Source: RBG-13-51-18 sp963739395 | GTDB taxonomy: Bacteria; Chloroflexota; Dehalococcoidia; Dehalococcoidales; RBG-16-60-22 | DNA: 64,000 nt | Assembly: GCA_963739395.1 (NCBI GenBank) | Contig: CAVUAE010000001.1 | Location: 372,001-436,000 of the forward strand | Direction: 5' to 3' | Shown: piece after piece, positions 16,996-25,194 of the stretch | Layout: every line of letters starts with the position of its first letter | How positions within the stretch are numbered: the first letter of the stretch is position 1 | Position numbers and translations under genes: made by a program | Notes under the pieces: generated by a model | Told to the model about the DNA's origin: nothing | Databases searched by the model: none | The model's input: the letters and a program-made list of their open reading frames with translations, nothing else

Positions 16996-18336
16996 CTATT
17001 TTGGCCACGGTGGCTTAGGATAGACGAACGGAGCGGTTTGGTTATGGTCGTTGTCAACGACTTCAAAGATACCCTTCTGCCATTGACCAATCTGGCCCAA
17101 GTAGCATGCCTTTGGTAGTAAACCACCACCCTTGCCATCTCCCAGGATATCCCAGTAGAAATCTCCTAACACTGTGTCGAAATGGGTAGTCCTGTAAACT
17201 TCGATGACTTTTAGAGGATCAATAGATGCAGCCTTCTCGAGTGCCTGCTGGAAGTACTGGAGAGTGGCATAATATAGTATGGCGCCCCAGTAGTCCATAT
17301 TACCTTCGCCGCCGACCAATGGCCGGACTCTTTCGCCAAAGGCTTTAGCCTTTTCCGAGCTTTTCTCGTTCCAGGCACCCTCGCCGCAAACATCTTCAAA
17401 AGCTGCGCCATACATGAGAGGGAAGAACCCAAAGTTGGCGCCTGGGCCGATTAAGACGCACTTGGGGTTAAAATCAAGCGCCATGGCTGTTTGCATGAAA
17501 AGCATATTCTGAACCGGATAAGCGAACATACAGAAGACGTCAGGATTTAGGTCCTTAGCTTCTTTGATTATCGGGTCGAGATCCGCGATGGCATACGGTA
17601 TGCTCTTGGCTTGGACGACCGTGATGCCGCGTAAATTACACTCACTCTGCATAGTGAGGTTGTATTCAGCGCCATGCAGGTCGTTCATGAAGCAGATATA
17701 AACCGTCTTGGCGCCTTTCGCAGCGATAAGGTCACAAAACATGGGTATCTGGTAATGGTTGGAGAAGTTTAAAACTGCGTAGACATAGGGCATTTTCGCC
17801 AATTGCGGTTCAAGAGTAGTAGCACCGCCTTCGCCGCAGAGCATCATTGTCTTATATTTATTGGCGATAGGCGCCGCAGCAAAAAGCATAGCCGTGCCGG
17901 TAGGCCCAAAGAGGAAGTCCACGTCATCTACCAGGCAGAGTTTTTCAATATTCTTGACGCAGACAGCAGTATCACTGGCATCATCATACTCAATTATTCT
18001 AACCTTGAGTTTCTTGCCGGCTATATCGATACCGCCGGCAGCATTGACGTCTTCAGCCCACATTTTATAAACAGGAGCATAGCCATATGCTTGGAAACCA
18101 GCCTGCGGCCCGGTGATATCACGCGAAGCACCGATAACGATTTCATCTTGTGCTGGCGGAGTTGGTTTTGCCGTAGTGGCTGGCTGTGCTGTAGTAGTGG
18201 TTGGCGGTACCGTAGTAGTAGCCGTCTGCGTTACTGTCTGTGTTGTCGTGGTGGCGCAGCCGGTTAAGCTAAAGGGTACAATAAGGGCTACACAAAGGAT
18301 TAGTGGTATCGCGATTTTTAAAATTTTTTTCCACAT
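16996..18336 (-). CDS. ABC transporter substrate-binding lipoprotein (LivK-like)
   Basis: 446 aa. A signal sequence with lipobox (PFSLTGCA) ends near residue 27, followed by a Thr/Pro-rich flexible linker (about 30-60). The mature type I periplasmic-binding fold runs from EIVIGASRDITGPQAG to the C-terminus. It is longer than E. coli LivK (369 aa), so the ligand may differ: branched-chain amino acids, amides or urea are possible. It is the first gene of livKHMGF. Its 5' UTR has a strong Shine-Dalgarno sequence linked to a tiny upstream ORF (18392-18415). Ligand unknown. Confidence 0.9.
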   Translation of the reverse strand: MWKKILKIAIPLILCVALIVPFSLTGCATTTTQTVTQTATTTVPPTTTTAQPATTAKPTPPAQDEIVIGASRDITGPQAGFQAYGYAPVYKMWAEDVNAAGGIDIAGKKLKVRIIEYDDASDTAVCVKNIEKLCLVDDVDFLFGPTGTAMLFAAAPIANKYKTMMLCGEGGATTLEPQLAKMPYVYAVLNFSNHYQIPMFCDLIAAKGAKTVYICFMNDLHGAEYNLTMQSECNLRGITVVQAKSIPYAIADLDPIIKEAKDLNPDVFCMFAYPVQNMLFMQTAMALDFNPKCVLIGPGANFGFFPLMYGAAFEDVCGEGAWNEKSSEKAKAFGERVRPLVGGEGNMDYWGAILYYATLQYFQQALEKAASIDPLKVIEVYRTTHFDTVLGDFYWDILGDGKGGGLLPKACYLGQIGQWQKGIFEVVDNDHNQTAPFVYPKPPWPK

Positions 18337-18367
18337 AATTTTCCTCTCCTAATTTTTGGTGAAATTT

Positions 18368-18415
18368 ACCCGGAATAATTAACCTCTTTTGTCACATATA
18401 ATTACCTCCCTCCTT
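18368..18415 (-). promoter_or_regulatory. Upstream start site with strong Shine-Dalgarno in the livK leader
   Basis: AAGGAGGGAGGT (18415-18404) sits six nt before ATG-TGA (18397-18392), a start directly followed by a stop. A GTG two nt later opens a 9-codon frame (MTKEVNYSG). LivK has its own site (AGGAGAGG) about 50 nt further on. This could buffer ribosomes or regulate livK. Function is inferred. Confidence 0.5.
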
Positions 18416-18566
18416 GAAACTATTTCTTCGACAATTTAACATAGCCTAGCACAAAGGTGAGTAAATTGCAACATAATATTCTTTATATTGCCAAGAGATT
18501 TTAATACCTATAAATAAATCTGTCAAATATCAAGATTTTATTAGTTTTATCTATTGAAATTTCTAG

Positions 18567-18648
18567 TGGGGAAGGGGGGACTCGAACCCCCACGCATTGC
18601 TGCACTGGATCCTAAGTCCAGCCCGTCTGCCAATTCCAGCACTCCCCC
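18567..18648 (-). tRNA. tRNA-Leu (anticodon UAG)
   Basis: Acceptor GGGGGAG pairs with CUUCCCC, with one G-U pair. The anticodon loop CUUAGGA reads UAG, decoding CUA/CUN leucine codons. A variable arm is present, as expected of a class II tRNA, and the T arm has GUUCGAGUC. CCA is not encoded. It stands alone upstream of the liv operon's promoter region. Confidence 0.95.
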
Positions 18649-18761
18649 AAGCCGTAGAGTACTCTCACAAACTATATCATTTTAAACCTGTAGTCTCAAG
18701 TACATACAGCCAGTATTTTCTTGCCGTTTCATCTTGCAAACATACATCATCTTTGCTACTA

Positions 18762-18790
18762 TTGACATACATAGATTGTCTAAGTAATAA
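18762..18790 (+). promoter_or_regulatory. Sigma70-type promoter of the padR unit
   Basis: TTGACA (18762-18767), a 17-bp spacer and TAATAA (18785-18790). GACA and TGTC lie in inverted orientation within the spacer, a possible PadR operator. The padR start codon follows at 18811. Confidence 0.7.
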
Positions 18791-18810
18791 CCATACTCGA
18801 GGTGATTGAT

Positions 18811-19152
18811 ATGGAACCGAAACGTGACTTGCTCAAAGGTAGCTCGAATTCACTCTTGCTTTGCCTGCTTGAGAGACAGCCGATGTATGGCTACCAGATA
18901 GTCAAAGAGCTCCAGGTGAGAAGCCAGGGGTATTTTAAGTTTAAAGAAGGTACGCTTTACCCCGCCCTCCATCGCCTGGAAAAGTCCGGCTTGATAACCG
19001 GAGAATGGAAGGTGTTGCCGAACGGACGGCAAAGGCGATATTACCTCATTACCGCGAAAGGGCAAGCCAAACTTGTCGAGGAAAAAACCCGATGGCTGGA
19101 TTTCTTCACCGCAGTTAAGTTGATACTCCAACCTGAAACAAAAGGAATATAA
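18811..19152 (+). CDS. PadR-family transcriptional regulator
   Basis: 113 aa from the ATG at 18811; an upstream GTG overlaps the GAGGTG ribosome site. The PadR winged helix is clear: LLKGSSNSLLLCLLERQPMYGYQIVKEL, EGTLYPALHRLEKSGLITGEW, and GRQRRYYLITAKGQAKL. PadR repressors often control adjacent membrane-protein genes and their own promoter. The next gene is the expected multi-TM partner. Confidence 0.93.
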   Translation: MEPKRDLLKGSSNSLLLCLLERQPMYGYQIVKELQVRSQGYFKFKEGTLYPALHRLEKSGLITGEWKVLPNGRQRRYYLITAKGQAKLVEEKTRWLDFFTAVKLILQPETKGI

Positions 19153-19167
19153 ATCAGGGTAGCAAAA

Positions 19168-20073
19168 ATGACACTGAACCTAACACAATATTTAGAGAGT
19201 ATTAAAGCTGATGCTCGGCTGGAAGAATCCGATGAAACCGCTATTATGAGCGAGCTTGAAGCCCACATTGAAGACAAACTCCAGGAGTACACGGATGCTG
19301 GCCTAACAAAAGAAGAAGCTATTAAGAAATGCCTCAATCAAATGGGCAACATCAAGTCAATTTCCCGCCAGATATATGAGGCTTATAGTCAAGGCAGCTG
19401 GAAACAAGTTTTATTAGCTGCCATGCCCCACTTCCTTTTTGGGTTATTGTTCGTCCTTAACTGGTGGCACTACCCTGCCTGGCTATCTGTAGTGCTAATA
19501 CTCATTATCGGGACAACGGTTTACGGTTGGTCGCACGGCAAACCCTCGTGGGTTTTCCCCTGGTTAGGATATACTCTGGTGCCGGTAATTATCGTCGGGC
19601 TAATGCTGCTTTATCTTCCTCAAGGATGGTCGTTCCTGGCGATACTGGTTTATTTACCGATTGCATTATGGTGGTTATACCGTATTGTTATTTTAAGTAT
19701 CAAAAGAGACTGGCTCTTCAGCTCATTGACGCTGTTACCGATGCCAATCATCATCGGCTGGTACTTAGCGATTTCACCATCGGGCATTCCATCCGAAGAT
19801 AGCTTGCAGCAGCTTTCATATTATGCCCCATGGATAGGGTTCAGTTTCATGGAGCTGGCATTGACGATAGCCACTTTTATCCGCTTACGCCAGCGCTGGT
19901 TAAGAATCGGTTTACTAGGCGCCTCCGGGATAATGACATTAAGTTTGATTGTCTATCATTCAACTGGTTACGTAAATAATCTCGCCTTCCTCGGACTTTT
20001 TATAGCTATATGGGGCGTGTTGCTCATTCCCGCACTTTTAGAAAGACGACTAAAAAATATCAAGGTGAAATAA
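19168..20073 (+). CDS. Multi-TM membrane protein with PadR-associated prefix domain
   Basis: 301 aa. The N-terminal ~80 residues form a helical 'permease prefix/HAAS-like' segment (LEAHIEDKLQEYTDAGLTKEEAIKKCLNQMGN), which in this family is often cotranscribed with PadR. Seven or eight hydrophobic helices follow. No transport motif was recognised. Start ATG at 19168, 15 nt after padR. Likely under PadR control and acting in the membrane; its role is unknown. Confidence 0.75.
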   Translation: MTLNLTQYLESIKADARLEESDETAIMSELEAHIEDKLQEYTDAGLTKEEAIKKCLNQMGNIKSISRQIYEAYSQGSWKQVLLAAMPHFLFGLLFVLNWWHYPAWLSVVLILIIGTTVYGWSHGKPSWVFPWLGYTLVPVIIVGLMLLYLPQGWSFLAILVYLPIALWWLYRIVILSIKRDWLFSSLTLLPMPIIIGWYLAISPSGIPSEDSLQQLSYYAPWIGFSFMELALTIATFIRLRQRWLRIGLLGASGIMTLSLIVYHSTGYVNNLAFLGLFIAIWGVLLIPALLERRLKNIKVK

Positions 20074-20074
20074 A

Positions 20075-20932
20075 ATGAGGCAGGTAGCCATCGTTACCGA
20101 TACCACCGCCTGTGTCCCACAGGAACAGGTCATCAAGTATGACATCGAGGTAGTGCCAGTTCCCTTGATAATTGACGGGAAGACCTACCGTGACGGCATA
20201 GATATCACGGCAACCAAGTTTTATAAAATGTTGCGTCAAGCCAAGAAAATGCCGACGACTTCCGCCTCTTCACCTAATCCCTATTTAGAAGCCTTCCGCA
20301 ACGCTAGCCGTAAGGCGCCTAATGTCCTTTGTCTTACGGAACCTTCAAAATTCAGCGCGATGTTTAATTCCGCTCGTACAGCCATGCAAACAGCCAAAAA
20401 TACCTTAAAAAACGTCACCATTGAAGTCATAGAATGCACTACTGCTGCCGCTGGCCAAGGGCTGGTGACGCTGGCAGCTGCACGGGCTGCCATAGCAAAT
20501 AAAAGTCTTGGTGAAGTGAAGAAAATAGTCAATAACGTTATGGCAAAAGTAAACCTATTCGCTTCGCTGGATACGTTACATTTCTTGGCGAAAAGCGGGC
20601 GGGTGCCCCAAGCCGCTGCCTTGGTAAACTCTCTTCTGAATATTAAACCCGTTTTTACACTAAACCATGCCAACCCCCATACGGTGTCTCTCCCAAGAAC
20701 GATGAAAAGCGCCATCAAACGCATACTAAAAGAAATGGAAAATGTTGTAACGAAACGAAGTCAATTACATGTAGCCGTCATGCATGGCGACGCTATGGAA
20801 GAAGCGATAACCCTGAAAGACATGATATTATCTCGATATGAATGTCAAGAGATATACATCACCGAGTTTACTCCGGTGATGGGCGTGCATACCGGACCGG
20901 GCTTAGTGGGCGTCGCTTTTTACGAGGAATAA
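20075..20932 (+). CDS. DegV-family fatty-acid-binding protein
   Basis: 285 aa. DegV signatures: VAIVTDTTACVPQE at the N-terminus, KTYRDGIDIT, MPTTSASSPNPYLEAF, and ASLDTLHFLAKSGRVPQAAALVNSLLNIKPVFTL. DegV/FakB proteins bind a fatty acid and, in firmicutes, present it to FakA kinase. No fakA is in this window. It starts one base after the upstream stop, so the three genes from padR form one unit. Confidence 0.93.
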   Translation: MRQVAIVTDTTACVPQEQVIKYDIEVVPVPLIIDGKTYRDGIDITATKFYKMLRQAKKMPTTSASSPNPYLEAFRNASRKAPNVLCLTEPSKFSAMFNSARTAMQTAKNTLKNVTIEVIECTTAAAGQGLVTLAAARAAIANKSLGEVKKIVNNVMAKVNLFASLDTLHFLAKSGRVPQAAALVNSLLNIKPVFTLNHANPHTVSLPRTMKSAIKRILKEMENVVTKRSQLHVAVMHGDAMEEAITLKDMILSRYECQEIYITEFTPVMGVHTGPGLVGVAFYEE

Positions 20933-20980
20933 ACCCTCTCTTCACTTCGTCACTGTCTAGCCAAACCGTCAGAAACCCTC

Positions 20981-20986
20981 TATAAT
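20981..20986 (+). promoter_or_regulatory. Likely -10 element of pepA
   Basis: A perfect TATAAT 26 nt before the pepA start. The position 17 bp upstream is a poor -35 (TAGCCA). GAAAGGAGACTTTCC gives a good ribosome site before ATG 21012. Confidence 0.45.
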
Positions 20987-21011
20987 CATATAGACTGAAA
21001 GGAGACTTTCC

Positions 21012-22508
21012 ATGGAAATTAAAGCCGCCATTGGTGAGATTGTCAAAATTAAAACCGGAGCGATTATTCTCACTCATTTTGAAGGAGCAAAACGCCCCGA
21101 AGGCGCCGCTGCCACGGTTGATAAAGCATTAGGTGGTGCGATAACGAATCTTATCAACCAGGGGGATATAAAAGGCAAACTTAATGAAATTACTATTTTG
21201 CATAGTTTAGGCAAACTACCGGCAAGTCATATCGCCGTTTTGGGATTGGGTAAAAAACAGGAGCTAACTACTAATAAAATACGCGGCGCTATCGGTGAGG
21301 TCTGCCGCTACCTGCGTGGTAAAAACGTCACCAGCGTCGCCAGTATTATCATCGGGGACAGTATTAATGGCATAAAAACCGATGTCGCCGTCCAGTCGAT
21401 GACCGAGGGGGCGATACTTGGTCTTTACACCTTCCGGCGTTACATTACTAAGCAAGAAAATGGACTCGGTGAGATTAAAGAATTCACCATTATCGGCAAA
21501 GAAAAAAGCCAACTGGAAAAAGCCATAACTACTGGCAAAATAACCGCTGAAGCCGCTAACTTTGCGCGGGATATGGTCAACGAGCCTGGCAATGTTATGA
21601 CACCGACGCGAATGGCGGAAAACGCTCGTCAAGTTGCCAAGAAGTATGGACTCAAGGTGGAAGTTTTTGATAAAGATAAAATGAAAGAACTGGGGATGGG
21701 AGGTTTACTGGGAGTTTCGCAGGGCAGTCAGCAGCCGCCAAAGTTCATCATCCTCGAATACAAGGGACGTAACTCTAAAGAAATTGATATTGCGCTGGTG
21801 GGCAAAGGCCTTACCTTCGACTCCGGCGGTATCTCTATAAAGCCGTCGGAAAATATGGCAGATATGAAAGATGATATGGCGGGTGGGGCGGCTGTGCTGG
21901 CAACACTATCTGCTATAGCTCAACTTAAGCCGGTAATCAATGTTACCGCCTTCGTCCCAGCGACAGAGAACCTGCCAAGCGGTACGGCGCTTAAGCCGGG
22001 CGATATTATCAAAGCGATGAACGGTAAGACGATGGAAATCCTTAATACCGATGCCGAAGGACGTTTAGTTCTAGCTGATGCTTTGAGTTACGCCGTAAAG
22101 AGCGGGGCTAAAGCCATTATCGACGCGGCGACTTTGACCGGCGCCTGCCAGATAGCGCTAGGGAAAATCACCATGGGGGCTTTTACTAATAATCAACCAC
22201 TGTTAGACAAGGTAATTGCCGCTAGTAAAGACACCGGTGAGTTTACCTGGCAGATGCCCATGTTCGACGAATATAAAGAATTTATCAAGAGTGATATTGC
22301 CGATATCAAGAACACCGGTAATAGATACGGCGGTGCGATAACCGCCGCCAAATTCCTGGAGGAGTTTGTGGATAAAACTCCATGGGTGCATCTTGACCTT
22401 ACCGGACCAGATAGTGATAAAGAAAAAGGCTATATGGTCAAAGGGGCAAGCGGACAACCGGTAAGAACATTGATAAGTTTCGTGATGGCACAAGCCAAGA
22501 AAAAATAG
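21012..22508 (+). CDS. pepA: Leucyl aminopeptidase (M17)
   Basis: 498 aa. The N-terminal domain (1-~165) is followed by the catalytic domain. The two-metal site is seen in VGKGLTFDSGGISIKPS (Lys/Asp), DMKDDMAGGAAV (Asp), and NTDAEGRLVLAD (Asp/Glu and the family signature), plus the DAATLTGACQIALG loop. This hexameric zinc/manganese cytoplasmic exopeptidase removes N-terminal residues; in some bacteria it also binds DNA. Length and motifs are ordinary. Confidence 0.97.
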   Translation: MEIKAAIGEIVKIKTGAIILTHFEGAKRPEGAAATVDKALGGAITNLINQGDIKGKLNEITILHSLGKLPASHIAVLGLGKKQELTTNKIRGAIGEVCRYLRGKNVTSVASIIIGDSINGIKTDVAVQSMTEGAILGLYTFRRYITKQENGLGEIKEFTIIGKEKSQLEKAITTGKITAEAANFARDMVNEPGNVMTPTRMAENARQVAKKYGLKVEVFDKDKMKELGMGGLLGVSQGSQQPPKFIILEYKGRNSKEIDIALVGKGLTFDSGGISIKPSENMADMKDDMAGGAAVLATLSAIAQLKPVINVTAFVPATENLPSGTALKPGDIIKAMNGKTMEILNTDAEGRLVLADALSYAVKSGAKAIIDAATLTGACQIALGKITMGAFTNNQPLLDKVIAASKDTGEFTWQMPMFDEYKEFIKSDIADIKNTGNRYGGAITAAKFLEEFVDKTPWVHLDLTGPDSDKEKGYMVKGASGQPVRTLISFVMAQAKKK

Positions 22509-22522
22509 CAAAGGGGTGTGAA

Positions 22523-23164
22523 ATGAAGATTAAGTATTTAGCCCACGCTGCTTTTTTAATTACCGCCGCTAATGGCACCAGAATTATCACCGACCCTTAT
22601 GCGGCTATGCCGGGAATGGGCTGCGGACCCATAAACGAGACGGCGGATATTGTTACGGTAAGTCATGAGCATGGCGACCATAATAACGTCGCTGGTGTGA
22701 AAGGAAACCCAAAAGCCGTCAAGTCCAGCGTCGAAGTTAAGGGTATTAGCTTTAAAGCTATCCCCACCGCACACGATAATATAGGAGGAAGCCAACGCGG
22801 CAAGAATACTGTCTTCTGTTTTACGGTTGACGGTTTAAATATCTGTCATGCCGGCGACTTAGGACATGAATTGACCGCCGAGCAAGTGCAAGCAATCGGC
22901 AAGGTGGATGTCTTAATGATTCCAGTGGGAGGCTTCTTCACGATAGACGCTAAAACCGCAACGAAGGTCTGCGACCAGGTTAAAGCTAAAGTGATTCTCC
23001 CTATGCACTACAAAACGGAAAAAAGCGGCATGCCTATCGCAAGCGTAGAGGACTTTCTCGAGGGTAAAAGCAATGTTGTTCGCTCGCATGAAAGTGAAAT
23101 AGAAGTCGTAGCCGGTAAACTGCCCGGGTCGACGCAAATCGTCGTTCTAAAGCCGTCTCTCTAG
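22523..23164 (+). CDS. Metallo-beta-lactamase-fold hydrolase, UlaG-like
   Basis: 213 aa. Metal motif SHEHGDHNN, then a later His (CHAGDLGH) and LPMHYKT, the layout of the UlaG-like/UPF0173 subfamily of small MBL hydrolases. No signal peptide. UlaG acts on L-ascorbate 6-phosphate, but most family members are uncharacterised, so the substrate is open. It is spaced 14 nt from pepA and may be cotranscribed. Confidence 0.87.
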   Translation: MKIKYLAHAAFLITAANGTRIITDPYAAMPGMGCGPINETADIVTVSHEHGDHNNVAGVKGNPKAVKSSVEVKGISFKAIPTAHDNIGGSQRGKNTVFCFTVDGLNICHAGDLGHELTAEQVQAIGKVDVLMIPVGGFFTIDAKTATKVCDQVKAKVILPMHYKTEKSGMPIASVEDFLEGKSNVVRSHESEIEVVAGKLPGSTQIVVLKPSL

Positions 23165-23170
23165 TCATTT

Positions 23171-24463
23171 ATGATTAATCCTAATGACGTCAATCTCATT
23201 ATTTTCGATATGGACGGCACTATCGTGCCTTCCTTGCCGGCTGTCTATGAGTCCATAAAAAGGGCTTTTAAAAAGCTGGGCTGGCCGGTCAATTTCACTC
23301 CAGAAGAAATTAATCAGTTTTTCGGGATAACCACAGCGTCAACCAAAGGTGGACTATACGAATTCATTACCCCACCCAACAGTCAACTATCTATCCCGGA
23401 AGTCAGAGAAAAAGTCCGTGTCGAATACGAAGGCGCTTTCCGCGATATGGCACAACCCTACCCGGGCGTGAAGGAAACGCTGGCAACTTTGAGAAAACGC
23501 GGCTATAAACTAGCTCAATATACCAATGCCACCACGATGTACCGTAACATAGTTATGTCAACTCTTGGTTTGGAAGAATATTTCGACTATATCGAATGTA
23601 TCCAGGATAACAACCTGACCAAGCTGGAATTAGTGAAGAAGATTAGAGAAAAGTTCGGTGGCTTGACCACCGCCATCGTCGGCGATAGAGTTCACGATAT
23701 CGAAGCCGCCAAGGAGACCGGTGCCCTATCTATCGGCGCGCTTTATGGTTATGGCGGCGAAGAGCCGAAACAAGCCGACCTTACGATTAAGAAGTTCGAC
23801 GACCTGCTGACTATTTTCGATAGAAGATTGCCGATATTCGAGAAAATACTCGAAAAGATAAACGAGAAAAAGCAAAAAAATAAAGCCTTCGTTATCGGGA
23901 TAAATGGGATTGACGGGGCGGGGAAAACGAAATTTGCTGAGGCGCTGGAAACACACCTCAAAACCCAGAAAATACCGACACAGCTTATTCAACTCGATGA
24001 CTTCCATAACCCCAAGGCAATCCGCTATGCCGGTGCCGACCAGGCTGATAATTACTATAATAGAAGCTTCAATATTGGGTTGGTTATCGATAAATTGTTA
24101 TCGCCGGTGAAAAAGAAGCAGTCAGTATCCCTTAAGCTAACAACCCTAGACTGGCAAACAGATAAATACGAAAACGTACGTAAATATATCATTAAACCAA
24201 ACACCATCGTTATCTTAGAAGGGGTCTTTCTCTTCAGGAAAGAATTAGCGCCTTACATAGATTTTAAAGTCTTCCTTGATATCTCTTTAGAAGAAAGTAA
24301 AAAACGGGCTACTACAAGAGACCCAGAAGCAAATGTAAAAAAGTACGATACTAAGTACCTGACGGCACAACAAAGGTACTTATTAGAATATCCCCCTAAT
24401 AAAGTCGCCGATATTATCATCGATAACACTAATTGGGAATATCCGGTGATAAAATCAGCCTAA
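23171..24463 (+). CDS. Fusion of HAD phosphatase and uridine-kinase-like P-loop kinase
   Basis: 430 aa. Residues ~5-215 form a HAD hydrolase with motif I IIFDMDGTIV, a T in AQYTNATTMY and later GDRVHDIEAA (phosphoglycolate-phosphatase-like). Residues ~235-430 form a P-loop kinase with GINGIDGAGKTKF, DDFHNP, EGVFLFRKEL and FLDISLEESKKRATTRD, similar to uridine kinase. The two halves join with a short Lys-rich stretch (KINEKKQKNKAF). It may couple phosphoryl transfer and removal on a nucleoside or sugar; the substrate is unknown. Seven nt separate it from the preceding gene. Confidence 0.88.
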   Translation: MINPNDVNLIIFDMDGTIVPSLPAVYESIKRAFKKLGWPVNFTPEEINQFFGITTASTKGGLYEFITPPNSQLSIPEVREKVRVEYEGAFRDMAQPYPGVKETLATLRKRGYKLAQYTNATTMYRNIVMSTLGLEEYFDYIECIQDNNLTKLELVKKIREKFGGLTTAIVGDRVHDIEAAKETGALSIGALYGYGGEEPKQADLTIKKFDDLLTIFDRRLPIFEKILEKINEKKQKNKAFVIGINGIDGAGKTKFAEALETHLKTQKIPTQLIQLDDFHNPKAIRYAGADQADNYYNRSFNIGLVIDKLLSPVKKKQSVSLKLTTLDWQTDKYENVRKYIIKPNTIVILEGVFLFRKELAPYIDFKVFLDISLEESKKRATTRDPEANVKKYDTKYLTAQQRYLLEYPPNKVADIIIDNTNWEYPVIKSA

Positions 24464-24503
24464 AAACCCATCATTCTATACATTCATAATTAGTGTAACA
24501 ATT

Positions 24504-24551
24504 ATATTATCTATAGCTAATATTGACTTTCTGTGGTAAAATTATTATAGG
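24504..24551 (+). promoter_or_regulatory. Promoter region of the Moco operon with inverted repeat
   Basis: TTGACT (24523-24528) and a weak TATAGG 17 bp on make a plausible promoter. The arms ATATTA and TAATAT (24504-24509, 24518-24523) overlap its -35. This palindrome resembles a ModE half-site but the 8-bp spacing differs from the ModE-box arrangement. Confidence 0.45.
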
Positions 24552-24585
24552 GGGTTAAGACCGCGCTAGAAACTAGGCAGATTTC

Positions 24586-25194
24586 TTGGATATAAGCTGT
24601 ATTATTCTGGCTGGTGGAAAAAGCACTCGTTTCGGACACGACAAGGTTTTAGAAAGAATCGGTAACACAAGCCTACTCGAACAGGTAATATCCCACGTAA
24701 ACCCCATTAGCAAAGATATTATTATTGTTACAGCGAAAGGGAGAGCTTTCGCCCAGTTGGCGAATCGTCCAAAGATAAAGATAATAAGCGATATTATGCC
24801 GGAACAAGGCTCTTTGGGCGGAATATATACCGGACTAGTTAAATCAGAGTCTTTTTATAATCTTATTGTGGCTGCCGATATGCCTTTTTTAAACGAAACT
24901 TTGTTACGGTACATGATTAAGAATGCTAAAGGCTATGACTTTATACTACCGCGTATCAACAATATCTACGAGCCGCTGCATGCCGTATATTCCAAGAATT
25001 GTGTCAACCCGATTAAGTCATTACTTGAGCAAGGTAAAAAGACTATTATCGAGCTTTTCGACTATGTAAAGGTAAAGTTTGTTGAGGCAAAAGAAATAGA
25101 TAGGTTCGACCCGAAACATATAAGCTTTTTCAACATCAATACCAGAGATGATAAAGAGCGAGCGTTAGAGATTTTAGAAGAAGGTGTAAAGTAG
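24586..25194 (+). CDS. mobA: Molybdenum cofactor guanylyltransferase-like protein
   Basis: 202 aa from a TTG at 24586, with no strong ribosome site, so the start is uncertain. The nucleotidyltransferase signature IILAGGKSTRFGHDKV is at the N-terminus, and GSLGGIYTGL, AADMPFL and NTRDDKERA follow, as in MobA. It would attach GMP to Mo-molybdopterin to make the bis-MGD cofactor. It overlaps moeA by one base (TAGTG), so they are coupled. A relaxed MobA-like activity on another nucleotide is possible. Confidence 0.88.
   Translation: MDISCIILAGGKSTRFGHDKVLERIGNTSLLEQVISHVNPISKDIIIVTAKGRAFAQLANRPKIKIISDIMPEQGSLGGIYTGLVKSESFYNLIVAADMPFLNETLLRYMIKNAKGYDFILPRINNIYEPLHAVYSKNCVNPIKSLLEQGKKTIIELFDYVKVKFVEAKEIDRFDPKHISFFNINTRDDKERALEILEEGVK

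Noticed and set aside
18648..18660. tRNA pair or attachment site at tRNA-Leu
   Set aside because: No second tRNA or direct repeat of the tRNA end was found downstream.
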